Part shown: piece after piece, positions 1-9,269 of the stretch
How positions within the stretch are numbered: position 1 is the first letter of the stretch
Layout of the letters: the number at the start of each line of letters is the position of its first letter
Origin: an uncultured Acetatifactor sp.
Lineage (GTDB): Bacteria > Bacillota > Clostridia > Lachnospirales > Lachnospiraceae
Reading direction: 5' to 3'
Length of the DNA stretch: 64,000 nucleotides
Assembly: GCA_947586055.1 (NCBI GenBank)
Contig: CANPXL010000001.1
Location: forward strand, 62,001 to 126,000
Made by a program: the position numbers and the translations under genes
The notes under the pieces: generated by a model
The model's database searches: none
Seen by the model: only the letters and a program-made list of their open reading frames with translations
What the model was told of the DNA's origin: nothing

Positions 1-1563
1 GAGTTTGAACGCGTTATATCCGAATGGAACGAGTGTGTGGAGCGCAGGAACGTGCTGCCCCAGAAAAAGCTGACGTGCGAGACGCTGCAGCAGATTTCCC
101 GTGCCGGCGCGGCGGGAGAAGGAAACCGAACCGGACGCGGAGCCGGGAGAACGGTTTTCGGGATGCTCTTTCTTGCCGCAGGTCTGGCTCTGCTTGTGTG
201 CGGCGTTTGGATGGCGGGATCCGGAAAGACCATGGCGCCGGCCGCTGCGGCGGGACTCATTGCCCTGATCGCGGGCGCAGCGCTGTTGTTTTTGCGAAGA
301 GGAAGGACGGGCGGAAGGGAGGTGTCCCGAAGTCCGGAGCCTGCGGACAATGACGGTCTGGAACAAATGAAACGGCAGATCGCCCAGGACGAGGCGTTCA
401 TAGAGCAGGCGGAAAGCGGGACGGAGAAGTTTCTGGAGCGGTACGGGATGGTCTGGGAGAGGAAGTCGGAGATCCTGGACCGCCTTTACGACCTGAAGGC
501 CGCGGTACGGGAATATATTACGCTTTCGGATCAGGAAAAAGCTTCCGCTCAGGGACAACAGGAGGAACGGTACCGGGAGCTGGCGGAAGAAGTGAAGGCG
601 TTTTTAAACAAATATTTTCCGGAGGAAGAGACGGACGAGAGCGCTTTCGGCCCGGAACTTGCCCGGATCCGGGAAGCCGCGGGCGAATATGCGGTCCTGA
701 AAAAGAAAAGAAATGACCTTGCCCGCGCAAGAGAAGCTTACCGTGAGCTGGCCGGCTCACTGGAAGCATTTCTGGCGGAGCTTTCCATAGAGCCGGAACC
801 GGATCTGCAGGCGCATCTTCTGCGGATCAGAAGTCATCTGCAGAGCTATGAGAACAGCATGCAGGAGCTTCTGGCCGCGAAGGAGCGGAAGGAAGCCTTT
901 GAAACGGCGGAAAACATGGCGGAGATCCTTCAGGAAGAGCCGGCGGAGACCATGCAGCCTCTGCAGGAGATCACGGGAAGGCTGGAAGAGATCGCGGGCC
1001 GGCTGGAGCAGCTTTGCGAGTACATGGCGGACGACAACCGCCACCTTGACGAACTGCGCGCCGAGAGCGATCAGACGGCGGAAACGGCGGAGCGGCTTTC
1101 GGCGCTCAGGGAATCCTACGAGGCGGGACTTAAAAAATACGAGCGGATCAAAATAACAAGAGAGTATCTGGAACGGGCAAAGATTTCCCTGACCGCCAGA
1201 TATACAGAACCCATCCGGAAAGGTCTTGTAAAATATTACGCGTTTCTGACGGGAGAGGACGCCGGACGCATTCTGGTGGACGCAAACGTTGGTGTGACTG
1301 TGGATGAGCTGGGAATGCAGCGAGATCCTCGCTTTTTCAGCGCGGGATATCGGGATATGATCGGCGTCTGTCTGCGGATGGCGCTGGTGGACGCCATGTA
1401 CCGTGAGGAAAAACCGTTTGTGGTATTTGACGATCCCTTTGCCAATCTGGATGATTCCAGGCTTGCGGGAGCGTTAAATCTGCTGCGGCAGGCCGGAAGG
1501 GAGTATCAGATTCTCTATTTTACCTGCCATGACAGCAGAACGCCGCAGCCGGATTTTACATAA
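1..1563 (+). CDS. YhaN/SMC-like AAA ATPase, C-terminal part (5' end outside window)
   Basis: The reading frame is open from base 1, so the gene starts upstream; a GTG at 37 is internal. Counting from that GTG, two hydrophobic segments (about residues 40-59 and 67-86) form a membrane hairpin, followed by a long charged coiled coil (about 95-400). The C-terminus has an ABC-type signature FSAGYRDM (from 434) and a Walker B/D-loop FVVFDDPFANLDD (from 461), so this is the C-terminal half of a Rad50/SMC-like head; the Walker A half must lie upstream. A membrane hairpin inside the coiled coil is typical of Bacillus YhaN-like proteins, whose partner is usually a YhaM/SbcD-type nuclease. Family assignment is good; exact function is inferred. 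Confidence 0.8.
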   Translation, partial: EFERVISEWNECVERRNVLPQKKLTCETLQQISRAGAAGEGNRTGRGAGRTVFGMLFLAAGLALLVCGVWMAGSGKTMAPAAAAGLIALIAGAALLFLRRGRTGGREVSRSPEPADNDGLEQMKRQIAQDEAFIEQAESGTEKFLERYGMVWERKSEILDRLYDLKAAVREYITLSDQEKASAQGQQEERYRELAEEVKAFLNKYFPEEETDESAFGPELARIREAAGEYAVLKKKRNDLARAREAYRELAGSLEAFLAELSIEPEPDLQAHLLRIRSHLQSYENSMQELLAAKERKEAFETAENMAEILQEEPAETMQPLQEITGRLEEIAGRLEQLCEYMADDNRHLDELRAESDQTAETAERLSALRESYEAGLKKYERIKITREYLERAKISLTARYTEPIRKGLVKYYAFLTGEDAGRILVDANVGVTVDELGMQRDPRFFSAGYRDMIGVCLRMALVDAMYREEKPFVVFDDPFANLDDSRLAGALNLLRQAGREYQILYFTCHDSRTPQPDFT

Positions 1564-1640
1564 AAATTCGCGTTTCGGCAGGCAAATGTCGGAATAGGTG
1601 CTAATATTGCGTCACAATTGCCGCGAAAAAACGAAAAAAG

Positions 1641-1669
1641 GAGACAAATTCGACAATTTGTGATAGAAT
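1641..1669 (+). promoter_or_regulatory. Likely promoter for the LytTR regulator
   Basis: GAGACA (1641-1646), a 17-base spacer and TAGAAT (1664-1669), about 90 bases before the LytTR start. The -35 matches 4/6 and the -10 5/6 of the sigma-A consensus. Confidence 0.4.
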
Positions 1670-1760
1670 GTCCATTGTTGGAACAGGATACGGATGTGAC
1701 ACGGAAACAGGAGTCTCTAATAGTTTTGACTGATTATTGTTTGCGAGGAGATTCGACGGC

Positions 1761-2507
1761 ATGAAAATAGCAATCTGTGATAACAATGCGGTGGACAGGC
1801 AGTACCTGCAGGCTTTGCTGCAGGAATACCCAACGGAGTTGTATGAATGTGCGGAAAATCTGCTCTCCGACGTGGAGAGCGGGATCCGGTATGATCTTTA
1901 TCTTCTGGACATCTATCTGGATACCATGAACGGGATAGAACTGGCAAAGAGGATGAGGGAGCAGGACGGGGAGGCCGTAATCTGTTTTATTTCTTCCAGC
2001 GATGCTTTTTACCGGGAAGCGTACGACCTTTATGCGATTCAGTATCTTTTAAAACCGGTAAAACGGGAAACGCTGCTGGAACTGATCGAAAAAGTGGAAA
2101 GCCGTCTGCCCAAGGCGGAACCGGCGCTGCATTTTAAATGGCGGGGAAAGATCGGCAGCATCGCCTGCAGCAGGATCCTGTTTGTGAGCAGTCAGGAGCA
2201 TAAACTGTCCATCTATTGCACGGACGGAACCATACAGGAATGTATCGGAAAGATCAGCGGGCTGGCCGGTCAGATTGACGACGAAGCATTTGTCAGGGTG
2301 CATCAGAGTTATCTTGTCAACATGAATCATGTGGACTGTTTAAACGGCGGCGAGCTTCTTGTGGGACGGTACAGCATACCGGTCTCAAGACGTTACGCCG
2401 CGGAAGTGAAAAAGAAATATCAGGAACTGTTGTTTGCGGAACCCGGCAGAACGACGGAGAAAGCGGTGTCGGATGACAAAAAAGCAGAGAGCACAGGAGA
2501 TCATTAA
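1761..2507 (+). CDS. LytTR-family response regulator
   Basis: A 248-residue receiver plus LytTR DNA-binding protein. The receiver shows the acidic N-terminal pocket (ICDNN), a probable phospho-acceptor Asp50 in LLDIYLD, and the conserved LKP lysine turn. The C-terminal half (about 140-235) has the LytTR pattern, including VRVHQSYLVNM. Start at 1761 is chosen because GCGAGGAG lies 10 bases before the ATG; an in-frame TTG at 1737 lacks this. No histidine kinase sits beside it, so it is an orphan regulator here. Its last 35 bases overlap the start of nth in another frame, implying coupled translation. LytTR regulators often act on quorum, bacteriocin or cell-wall genes; the target is not visible. 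Confidence 0.9.
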   Translation: MKIAICDNNAVDRQYLQALLQEYPTELYECAENLLSDVESGIRYDLYLLDIYLDTMNGIELAKRMREQDGEAVICFISSSDAFYREAYDLYAIQYLLKPVKRETLLELIEKVESRLPKAEPALHFKWRGKIGSIACSRILFVSSQEHKLSIYCTDGTIQECIGKISGLAGQIDDEAFVRVHQSYLVNMNHVDCLNGGELLVGRYSIPVSRRYAAEVKKKYQELLFAEPGRTTEKAVSDDKKAESTGDH

Positions 2508-3108
2508 AAGACTGAAGCAAGAGTATCCGGAGACGGTCTGTACTCTGGAATACGATCAGGCGTGGAAGCTTCTGGTCAGCGTGAGACTCGCAGCGCAGTG
2601 TACGGACGCCCGGGTCAACGTGGTGGTGGAGAAGCTGTACGAAAAATTCCCGGACGTAAACGCCCTTGCCGCCGCCGACGTGAGGGAGATCGAAGAGATC
2701 GTGCATCCCTGCGGTCTAGGGAACAGTAAGGCAAGGGACATCAGCGCCTGTATGAAAACGCTGCGGGACGAGTACGGAGGAAAGGTGCCGGAGGATTTTG
2801 ACAGCCTTCTTTCTCTGCCGGGCGTCGGCAGAAAGAGCGCAAACCTGATTATGGGAGACGTGTTCGGAAAACCTGCCATCGTGACGGACACCCATTGCAT
2901 CCGCCTTGTAAACCGTATGGGGCTGGTGGACGGGATCAAGGAACCCGCGAAGGTGGAAAAGGAGCTTTGGAAACTGATTCCGCCCGAAGAGGGAAACGAT
3001 TTCTGCCACAGGCTTGTGGATCACGGAAGGGCGGTCTGCACCGCGAGAACAAAGCCGTACTGCGACAGGTGCTGCCTGCTGGGGATCTGTAAGCAGGCCG
3101 GGGTCTGA
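2473..3108 (+). CDS. nth: Endonuclease III (DNA glycosylase/AP lyase)
   Basis: Base-excision repair enzyme removing oxidised pyrimidines and cleaving abasic sites; 211 residues, normal length. The helix-hairpin-helix LPGVGRKSA carries catalytic Lys121, and Asp139 in VTDTH is the second catalytic residue (E. coli Lys120/Asp138). The C-terminal cysteines form the [4Fe-4S] loop, here with spacing C-x7-C-x2-C-x5-C; the first interval is one residue longer than in E. coli. Start 2473 (MTKKQRAQ) is preferred over the in-frame ATG at 2434, which would overlap the upstream gene further. It overlaps the LytTR gene by 35 bases, which is odd for a housekeeping repair gene. Confidence 0.95.
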   Translation: MTKKQRAQEIIKRLKQEYPETVCTLEYDQAWKLLVSVRLAAQCTDARVNVVVEKLYEKFPDVNALAAADVREIEEIVHPCGLGNSKARDISACMKTLRDEYGGKVPEDFDSLLSLPGVGRKSANLIMGDVFGKPAIVTDTHCIRLVNRMGLVDGIKEPAKVEKELWKLIPPEEGNDFCHRLVDHGRAVCTARTKPYCDRCCLLGICKQAGV

Positions 3109-3229
3109 TCCTTTGTGACGAGAGAACGGTTTTCCGCGGCCCGGATGAAAAATGCATATCTGGGTTTTATACAAATAAATAGTTAATTAAATCTTAAAAG
3201 GTTCTTAATGGGTTTTTGCACAGCGCGTA

Positions 3230-3259
3230 TTGTGATTTGCTTCCGGCGCGTGTTAAGAT
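3230..3259 (+). promoter_or_regulatory. Possible promoter for the 3300 lipoprotein gene
   Basis: TTGTGA (3230-3235), 18-base spacer, TAAGAT (3254-3259), 40 bases before the start codon. Weak but correctly placed. Confidence 0.3.
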
Positions 3260-3299
3260 ATTTTCAGAAAGATCTGAAAGATTGTCGGGAGGAAATACG

Positions 3300-5687
3300 A
3301 TGTGCGGAAACCGTTTTTTTGAAAAGCATTTTCACATCCGCAGAAGAGCGCAAATACTGGCTTGCTGCGGAATGTTTTTTTGTGCCCTTCTGCTGGCGGG
3401 CTGTGGCGGGGAGAGGGAGACGGAAAATGGAAAAAGAGGGGATGGGGCGCAGTGGCGTGAGAGTGGCTTTGCCGCGCCGGGGGAGCTTCTTGCGGGGGAG
3501 AAGTTATACGCCGGACAGTTCCAGCTCTGGGAGCGCGAGGAGACGGAATATGGACGGGACGGAGAGGAGCCAATCTATCTTGACTTCGGCGTCTGTGGGC
3601 AGTTTTTGTGGCGCTTTGGTGAACAGCGGGGGGAGGACGGCGGTCTTGCAAGAGGGCCGGAGGGCCTTTATTTCCTGGAAATTTGGGATACGGAAACGGG
3701 CGGGATGAGGACGGAACGGTTCATGTCGGGAGATCTGGGACTGGAAGGGGAAGAATCCTTTCTTTGTGACATGGAAATGCTGGACGAAGAACACTTTGTG
3801 TTCCGGTTTCTGGACTATGAGAGAACGGAGAGCGGCTACTCACAGATCTCGGACGGGATGCTCTGGACGGATCTGGATCAAAATACCAGTCGGCAGGATT
3901 TTCTGGAGGAGTATCTGGCGCTTGGAATCGAAGGGACGCGGGAAGCGACGGAACTGCCGCTGATACAGCAACTGGAATGGAGCCTGGATGGAAAGGGAGA
4001 TATCCAGATCCTCTATTCAGAAGGCGGGGGCGTGGATTCGGCCTGTGTTTTCGGAAGAGAAGGAGAAATTCTGTTACAGTGGTCGGGAAGCCCGCAGCAG
4101 CATGCCCTGGGATTTTTGCGGGGTGACGGCGGGGAATCGATCCTTGCCGTCTGTGATTTCACTGAGGAAACCTGCGAATTTCTGCTGTCTTGCGGGGAAC
4201 AGGGGACGTTTTCTTCCCTGGGAAAGCTGCAGACAGAGGGGACGAATCTGAATCTGTATGGGATGCTGGGGGACGAGTTGTATTACAGTGCGGAAGAGGA
4301 GGGACTTGGTGAGGGGCTGATCAGCTGGAATGTGGCTACGGGGGAAAGGAGGTTCCTGTATGACTTTCAGGACGCTGGGATGGGCGTTAACGCCCGGTTC
4401 TTGTTTGCGCTGCGGGACGGACTGCCCCCGGTGGTATGTCTTCTGGATCATGAGGAAACGGGAAACGACCGGATATGGACGGCGGAGCTTTCCCGGGAGC
4501 GCCCCGAGACGCCGGATCCCTTACAGGTGGCGGATTTCACCGGAAGCTGTGAATATGTGAAGGAATGTCTGCCGGAGCTTTCCAGAAGCAATCCCAGCTA
4601 CACCTACGAATATGCGGACGCTTCCTCCGAAGAGGTCAGGGACCGGATCCTGGCGGAGCTTTCCCGGGGGGAGGGACCAGCGTTCTTTGTGATGAATGCA
4701 GGGGATTTTTACATGCTGAGAGAAAAGGGAGTCTTTCTTGACCTTGCAGAGCTTCTTCCCGACCGGCAGAAAGACGAACTGCTGCCGGGAGCCTGGGTGT
4801 ACGGCGGGACGGACGGCAGCCTGCAGGGAGTTACCCTGAGGGTCTGGGCCCAGACGCTGCTTGTCCCCGGCGGAATCGCCTGCGGGGAGAATTGGACGCT
4901 GGAACAGGTGATCCAACTGATGGAGGAAGGGAGCCTTTCGGGAGCGGTGAGGTATGCGCCTTTCGAGATGCAGGGAAGATATCTTCCCTTTGAGGACGCG
5001 GTGCTGAGTCTGCTGGACGCTTATTTATGGGATTCCGCCCTGATTGACCGGGAGAAAGGAATCAGCCATTTCGACGACGGAGGGTTTGTAAAACTGCTGG
5101 AGCTGATGCGGGCGGGGACGGAGGCTTCCCTGGCAGGCGGGGAGGAATGGTTCGGAAACGGTGATATCGTGGTGGCGGATGTTTGGTCCCCGGCGGACTT
5201 TATGGAGTTGTTCGCACGCATGGAAAACGGAGAGGGACAGATCGCTGGATTTCCCGGGGAGAGCGGCGGAGAAAGCAGCCTGAGCGGTATGATCCTGGCG
5301 GTGAACGCCGGGTTGGAGGACAAACAGGCGGCCGCCTTTTTACTGGAGATGCTTTTGGGAGAAAAGATGCAGTCCAAAACCACAGCGATGGAGATGAGCG
5401 CCCGGAGGATGAATCCGGAGACATTGGCGGTGCCCGGGGAGGACGGACGGCTTTTCTATATGGGCGGCGACGAGGAGGTCCCGGTGTTCGCCGATGGGAC
5501 GAACGCCTTTGACCGGGCAGCGGCGTTTCTGGAGAGCTGCACGGCGCAGCGGCGACGCGATCTGCAGATCATGAATATTCTCAGGGAGGAATTATCCGCC
5601 ATGGCGACGGGAAACATTCCTGCCGCAAAGGCCGCGGAGACGATAGACAGACGGGTTCAGCTGTATCTGGATGAAAAAAATACTTGA
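3300..5687 (+). CDS. Large lipoprotein with extracellular solute-binding-like C-terminal half
   Basis: 795 residues. The N-terminus is basic, then hydrophobic, and ends in a lipobox LLLAGC with Cys35, so the mature protein is anchored on the outer face of the membrane. Residues about 60-420 are beta-rich with no catalytic motif and look propeller-like; about 420-795 resemble family 1 ABC solute-binding proteins (for example WTLEQVIQLM and a helical end VQLYLDEKNT). It is paralogous to the broken gene at 27045-29439, which shares ENWTLEQ and VQLLLDE. No permease or ATPase genes are adjacent, so transport is not shown; sensing or cell-surface binding is possible. Start 3300 has GGGAGGAA just upstream; an earlier in-frame start at 3216 would bury the signal sequence. 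Confidence 0.75.
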   Translation: MCGNRFFEKHFHIRRRAQILACCGMFFCALLLAGCGGERETENGKRGDGAQWRESGFAAPGELLAGEKLYAGQFQLWEREETEYGRDGEEPIYLDFGVCGQFLWRFGEQRGEDGGLARGPEGLYFLEIWDTETGGMRTERFMSGDLGLEGEESFLCDMEMLDEEHFVFRFLDYERTESGYSQISDGMLWTDLDQNTSRQDFLEEYLALGIEGTREATELPLIQQLEWSLDGKGDIQILYSEGGGVDSACVFGREGEILLQWSGSPQQHALGFLRGDGGESILAVCDFTEETCEFLLSCGEQGTFSSLGKLQTEGTNLNLYGMLGDELYYSAEEEGLGEGLISWNVATGERRFLYDFQDAGMGVNARFLFALRDGLPPVVCLLDHEETGNDRIWTAELSRERPETPDPLQVADFTGSCEYVKECLPELSRSNPSYTYEYADASSEEVRDRILAELSRGEGPAFFVMNAGDFYMLREKGVFLDLAELLPDRQKDELLPGAWVYGGTDGSLQGVTLRVWAQTLLVPGGIACGENWTLEQVIQLMEEGSLSGAVRYAPFEMQGRYLPFEDAVLSLLDAYLWDSALIDREKGISHFDDGGFVKLLELMRAGTEASLAGGEEWFGNGDIVVADVWSPADFMELFARMENGEGQIAGFPGESGGESSLSGMILAVNAGLEDKQAAAFLLEMLLGEKMQSKTTAMEMSARRMNPETLAVPGEDGRLFYMGGDEEVPVFADGTNAFDRAAAFLESCTAQRRRDLQIMNILREELSAMATGNIPAAKAAETIDRRVQLYLDEKNT

Positions 5688-5712
5688 CACGGATTTCGGA
5701 TTGGAGTAATAT
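5684..5712 (+). promoter_or_regulatory. Promoter of the trp operon leader
   Basis: TTGACA (5684-5689), 17-base spacer, TAATAT (5707-5712). The -35 box overlaps the stop codon of the upstream lipoprotein gene. It drives the T-box leader that follows. Confidence 0.8.
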
Positions 5713-5718
5713 TATTTA

Positions 5719-6016
5719 AAATTAAAAAGCACAACTTGAAACCGTAGATGTGGAGATAAAAACAGTACGTGCACTTACAGAGAGACCGGAGGCTGAGAAA
5801 GGTCGGGACGCAGGCTGTTAAATGGACCACGGAGGGCGCGGGGAACGGAAGGAAACTTCTCAGTATCTTGCGACGTATGGCACGCGTCAGATTGCCGGGA
5901 ATATGATGGTATTCCGTAAGCGCACTCGTCAGAGTGAAACAAGGTGGCACCGCGGGGAAGGATTTGACCCGTCCTTGACAGAATCAGATGGTTTTCTGTC
6001 AGGGGCGGGTTTGTTG
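5719..6016 (+). ncRNA. T-box leader (tRNA-Trp responsive) of the trp operon
   Basis: A 5' leader of about 330 bases that reads tRNA charging. The conserved AGAGAG near the start of stem I is at about 5780, and the T-box sequence AGAGTGAAACAAGGTGGCAC lies at 5931-5950, followed by CGCGG. A transcription terminator follows at 5966-6015. The likely specifier codon is TGG at 5823-5825 followed by A, giving Trp, which fits the downstream genes. Uncharged tRNA-Trp would pair with the specifier and the T-box bulge, favour the antiterminator and switch on trpE-GD-C-F-B-A. T-box identity is certain from motifs; the exact specifier position is inferred without folding. Confidence 0.93.
5966..6015 (+). 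terminator. Conditional terminator of the trp T-box
   Basis: A long stem pairs 5967-5983 with 5994-6010 (core TGACAGAA/TTCTGTCA extended by GACCCGTCC/GGGGCGGGT), followed by a T-rich tail. It follows the T-box sequence directly and would end transcription when tRNA-Trp is charged. Confidence 0.85.
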
Positions 6017-6054
6017 CGTACAGGCGCCGGGGCGGAAAGCGGAAAGGAGACTAT

Positions 6055-7533
6055 ATGAATCTGAAACCGACACTGGAAGAATGCAGGGCGTTCGCGGAGG
6101 AAAGACGGTACGGCGTAATTCCCGTCAGCACGGAGATCCTGGCGGACACCTCGACGCCAATCGAAGTGCTCAGGATCCTGAAAAAGGTCAGCAGCCACGT
6201 CTATCTGCTGGAAAGCGCGGAGGCAGATAAACGATGGGGCAGATATTCTTTTCTGGGGTACGATCCGCTTCTTGAGATTACATGTTATAACAAGTCGGTT
6301 AGGGTAAAGACGCCGCTTACCACACAGACCACACAGGAGGATATCCGAGACTGTATCCGGGGGATCCTTAAGGAAAACCGCAGCCCGAAAATTCCTGATC
6401 TGCCGCCTTTTACCGGCGGACTGGTGGGATATTTTTCCTACGATTACATCAAGTACAGCGAGCCCACGTTAAAGCTGGACGCGGAGGATGAGGAAGGCTT
6501 TCAGAACGTCAATCTGATGCTGTTCCACAAGGTCATCGCCTTTGACAACTACAGACAGAAGATCGTCCTGATCACCAACATCAAGACGGACGATGTGGAG
6601 GAAAACTACAACAAGGCTGCCCTGGAGCTGGAAAGCATGAGACAGCTGATCCGCAGGGGGGAGAAGGCGGAGCATGTTCCGTTTAAGCTGACATCGGAAT
6701 TCCGGCCCCTCTTCGGGGAGGAAGAGTACTGCCGGATGGTGGAAAAGGGAAAGCATTACATCAGGGAGGGAGACATCTTTCAGGTCGTGCTTTCCAACAG
6801 GCTGGAAGCCGGGATGGAGGGAAGCCTGCTGGATGCGTACAGAGTGCTGCGCACCACGAATCCCTCGCCCTACATGTTTTATTTCTCGGGCGGCGACGGG
6901 GAGATCGCGGGGGCAAGTCCGGAGACGCTGGTAAAGCTGGAAGGGGAAAAACTTTATACCTTTCCGCTGGCGGGGACGAGACCCCGAGGACGAACCGACG
7001 AGGAAGACAGAAGGCTGGAGAAGGAGCTTCTGGCGGACGAGAAGGAGCTGGCGGAACACAATATGCTGGTGGATCTTGGGCGGAACGATATTGGAAAGAT
7101 CAGTCAGGTCGGCACCGTGAAGGTGGAAAAATACATGTCCATTGAGCGGTATTCCCATGTGATGCACATCGGCTCCACGGTGAGCGGCGTCCTGCGAAAG
7201 GACCGGGACGCGCTTGACGCGGTGGACGCCATCCTGCCGGCGGGGACCCTGTCGGGGGCGCCCAAACTTCGCGCCTGTGAGATTATCAACGAACTGGAGA
7301 ACAATAAGCGCGGGATTTACGGGGGCGCCATCGGGTATGTCTCCTTCACGGGGAATCTTGACACCTGTATCGCCATCCGGCTGGCCTTTTCCAAAAACGG
7401 GAAGGTGTTTATCCGCTCCGGGGCCGGGATCGTGGCGGACAGCGTGCCCCAGAAAGAATACAGGGAGTGCATTCAGAAGGCCGCCGCGGTGAAAAACGCG
7501 GTGGAGACGGCGCAGGAGGGCATGGAAGAATGA
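6055..7533 (+). CDS. trpE: Anthranilate synthase component I
   Basis: Converts chorismate and ammonia (from TrpG) to anthranilate, the first step of tryptophan synthesis. At 492 residues it has the usual length. The N-terminal domain holds LLESAE in the tryptophan feedback site region, and the C-terminal chorismate-binding domain shows [20 protein letters not shown] and the GAGIVADS motif typical of the family. The start has GGAAAGGAG before the ATG. Its stop overlaps the start of trpGD in an ATGA arrangement, so the two synthase subunits are translationally coupled. Expression is controlled by the T-box upstream. Confidence 0.97.
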   Translation: MNLKPTLEECRAFAEERRYGVIPVSTEILADTSTPIEVLRILKKVSSHVYLLESAEADKRWGRYSFLGYDPLLEITCYNKSVRVKTPLTTQTTQEDIRDCIRGILKENRSPKIPDLPPFTGGLVGYFSYDYIKYSEPTLKLDAEDEEGFQNVNLMLFHKVIAFDNYRQKIVLITNIKTDDVEENYNKAALELESMRQLIRRGEKAEHVPFKLTSEFRPLFGEEEYCRMVEKGKHYIREGDIFQVVLSNRLEAGMEGSLLDAYRVLRTTNPSPYMFYFSGGDGEIAGASPETLVKLEGEKLYTFPLAGTRPRGRTDEEDRRLEKELLADEKELAEHNMLVDLGRNDIGKISQVGTVKVEKYMSIERYSHVMHIGSTVSGVLRKDRDALDAVDAILPAGTLSGAPKLRACEIINELENNKRGIYGGAIGYVSFTGNLDTCIAIRLAFSKNGKVFIRSGAGIVADSVPQKEYRECIQKAAAVKNAVETAQEGMEE

Positions 7534-9242
7534 TCCTTTTGATTGATAATTACGACAGTTTTTCCTATAATGTATATCAGTTGACGGCTTCCGTGGACCC
7601 GGACGTCAGGGTGATCCGGAATGATGAAATGACGGTGGAGGAAATCGAAGCTCTGAAACCGGACCGCATCATTCTGTCGCCGGGGCCGGGTAAGCCCGCC
7701 GACGCCGGAATCTGCGAAGAGGTGATCCGGCATTTCAAGGGAAGGATCCCGATCCTCGGAATCTGTCTGGGGCATCAGGCGATCTGTGAGGTGTTCGGCG
7801 CAACCGTGACGTACGCCAAAAAGCTGATGCATGGGAAGCGGTCCAGGATCCGGCTGGATACGGACAGCGTCCTGTTCCAGGGGATGGAGCGGGAGATCAC
7901 GGTGGCAAGGTACCACTCTCTGGCCGCGGCTCCGGATACCATGCCGGAGACGCTGAAGGTTACGGCGCTGACGGAGGACGGCGAGATCATGGCCGTGGAA
8001 CACGCGGAGTATCCGGTTTACGGCGTACAGTTCCACCCGGAATCGGTGCTGACGCCCGACGGAGCGGCCATTATGGAAAACTTTGTGAGACGGGCCGGGA
8101 AGAAACCCGGCGAAAACATGACTGCCGGGGAAGGGGCCGGAACCCACGGGAAGGATCCTGTCGGAATAACGGCGGACGCGCCGGCGGCTATACAAACATC
8201 TGCGGAGAACGGGAAAGGAAGAGAAAAAATGATCGGAGAGGCAATTTTAAAGCTTACGAAAAAGGAAGACATCGGATATGAGATGGCAAAGGAAGTCATG
8301 AACGAGATTATGGGCGGCATCGCCACGGACGTGCAGAAGAGCGCGTATCTGACGGCCCTGAGCATGAAGGGGGAGACGATTGAGGAAATCACTGGCTCCG
8401 CTGAGGCCATGCGGAGCCATGCGCTGCCGGTAACGCCCGACAGAGAGGTGCTGGAGATTGTGGGTACGGGCGGCGACGGCTCCAATTCCTTTAACATTTC
8501 CACTACCGCGGCCCTGATCATCTCCGCGGCGGGGGTTCCCGTGGCAAAGCACGGAAACCGGGCGGCAAGCTCAAAGTCGGGCGCGGCGGACTGTCTGGAA
8601 GCGCTGGGCGTAAACATTGTGCTGGAGCCCGAGCAGGCGGAAAAACTGATTCGGGAAGCGGGGATCTGTTTCTTCTTCGCCCAGAAATACCACGCCGCCA
8701 TGAAATATGTGGGGCCGATCCGGAAGGAGCTGGGCATCCGCACCGTGTTCAATATTCTTGGGCCTCTCACCAATCCGGCAAAGCCTTCCATGCAGGTTAT
8801 GGGCGTCTACGACGAAAGCCTTCTGGAGAGCATGGCTCATGTCCTGAGCAACCTTGGGGTAAAGAAAGGTATGGTGGTATACGGACGGGAAAGGCTGGAT
8901 GAGATTTCCATCTGCGGACCCACCGCCGTCTGCGCCTTCCACAACGGCCAGTTCAAAAGCTATACCATCACCCCGGAGGAAGTGGGCCTGAAGTGTTACG
9001 GGAAGGGAGAACTGTTGGGCGGAACGCCCAAAGAAAACGCGGAAATCACAAGGGCCATTCTGCAGGGGGCGCAGAAGGGCGCAAAGCGGGACGCGGCGGT
9101 CATCAACGCGGCGGCGGCGCTCTTTGTGGCCGGAAAGACTACCAGCTTAAAGGAAGCCGTAAAGCTTGCGGAAGAGACCATAGACAGCGGGAAAGCCAAC
9201 GCAAAGCTGGATGAGTTCATCAGGCTGTCCAACGAAAAATAA
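7530..9242 (+). CDS. trpGD: Fused anthranilate synthase glutaminase / anthranilate phosphoribosyltransferase
   Basis: A 570-residue two-domain protein. Residues 1-190 are a class I glutamine amidotransferase (TrpG) with the nucleophile loop ILGICLGHQ and the His/Glu pair in VQFHPES. A linker of about 40 residues, rich in Gly, Ala and Lys, leads to TrpD (about 230-570), with the PRPP-binding GTGGDGSNSFNIS loop and NRAASS. It therefore supplies ammonia to TrpE and then adds phosphoribose to anthranilate. The fusion also occurs in E. coli, but there the order of genes differs. Start 7530 overlaps the trpE stop by 4 bases; an upstream in-frame start at 7467 lies inside trpE and is rejected. Confidence 0.95.
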   Translation: MILLIDNYDSFSYNVYQLTASVDPDVRVIRNDEMTVEEIEALKPDRIILSPGPGKPADAGICEEVIRHFKGRIPILGICLGHQAICEVFGATVTYAKKLMHGKRSRIRLDTDSVLFQGMEREITVARYHSLAAAPDTMPETLKVTALTEDGEIMAVEHAEYPVYGVQFHPESVLTPDGAAIMENFVRRAGKKPGENMTAGEGAGTHGKDPVGITADAPAAIQTSAENGKGREKMIGEAILKLTKKEDIGYEMAKEVMNEIMGGIATDVQKSAYLTALSMKGETIEEITGSAEAMRSHALPVTPDREVLEIVGTGGDGSNSFNISTTAALIISAAGVPVAKHGNRAASSKSGAADCLEALGVNIVLEPEQAEKLIREAGICFFFAQKYHAAMKYVGPIRKELGIRTVFNILGPLTNPAKPSMQVMGVYDESLLESMAHVLSNLGVKKGMVVYGRERLDEISICGPTAVCAFHNGQFKSYTITPEEVGLKCYGKGELLGGTPKENAEITRAILQGAQKGAKRDAAVINAAAALFVAGKTTSLKEAVKLAEETIDSGKANAKLDEFIRLSNEK

Positions 9243-9269
9243 GGATCGGGAAGGACAGGACGCAAAGAT

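Noticed and set aside
5822..6058. 78-residue frame in the trp leader
   Set aside because: It is inside the T-box RNA, and its start is part of the proposed specifier region; no ribosome site.
7530..9242. Assembly error joining trpG and trpD
   Set aside because: The linker is in frame, about 40 residues long and has suitable composition; natural TrpG-TrpD fusions are well known.
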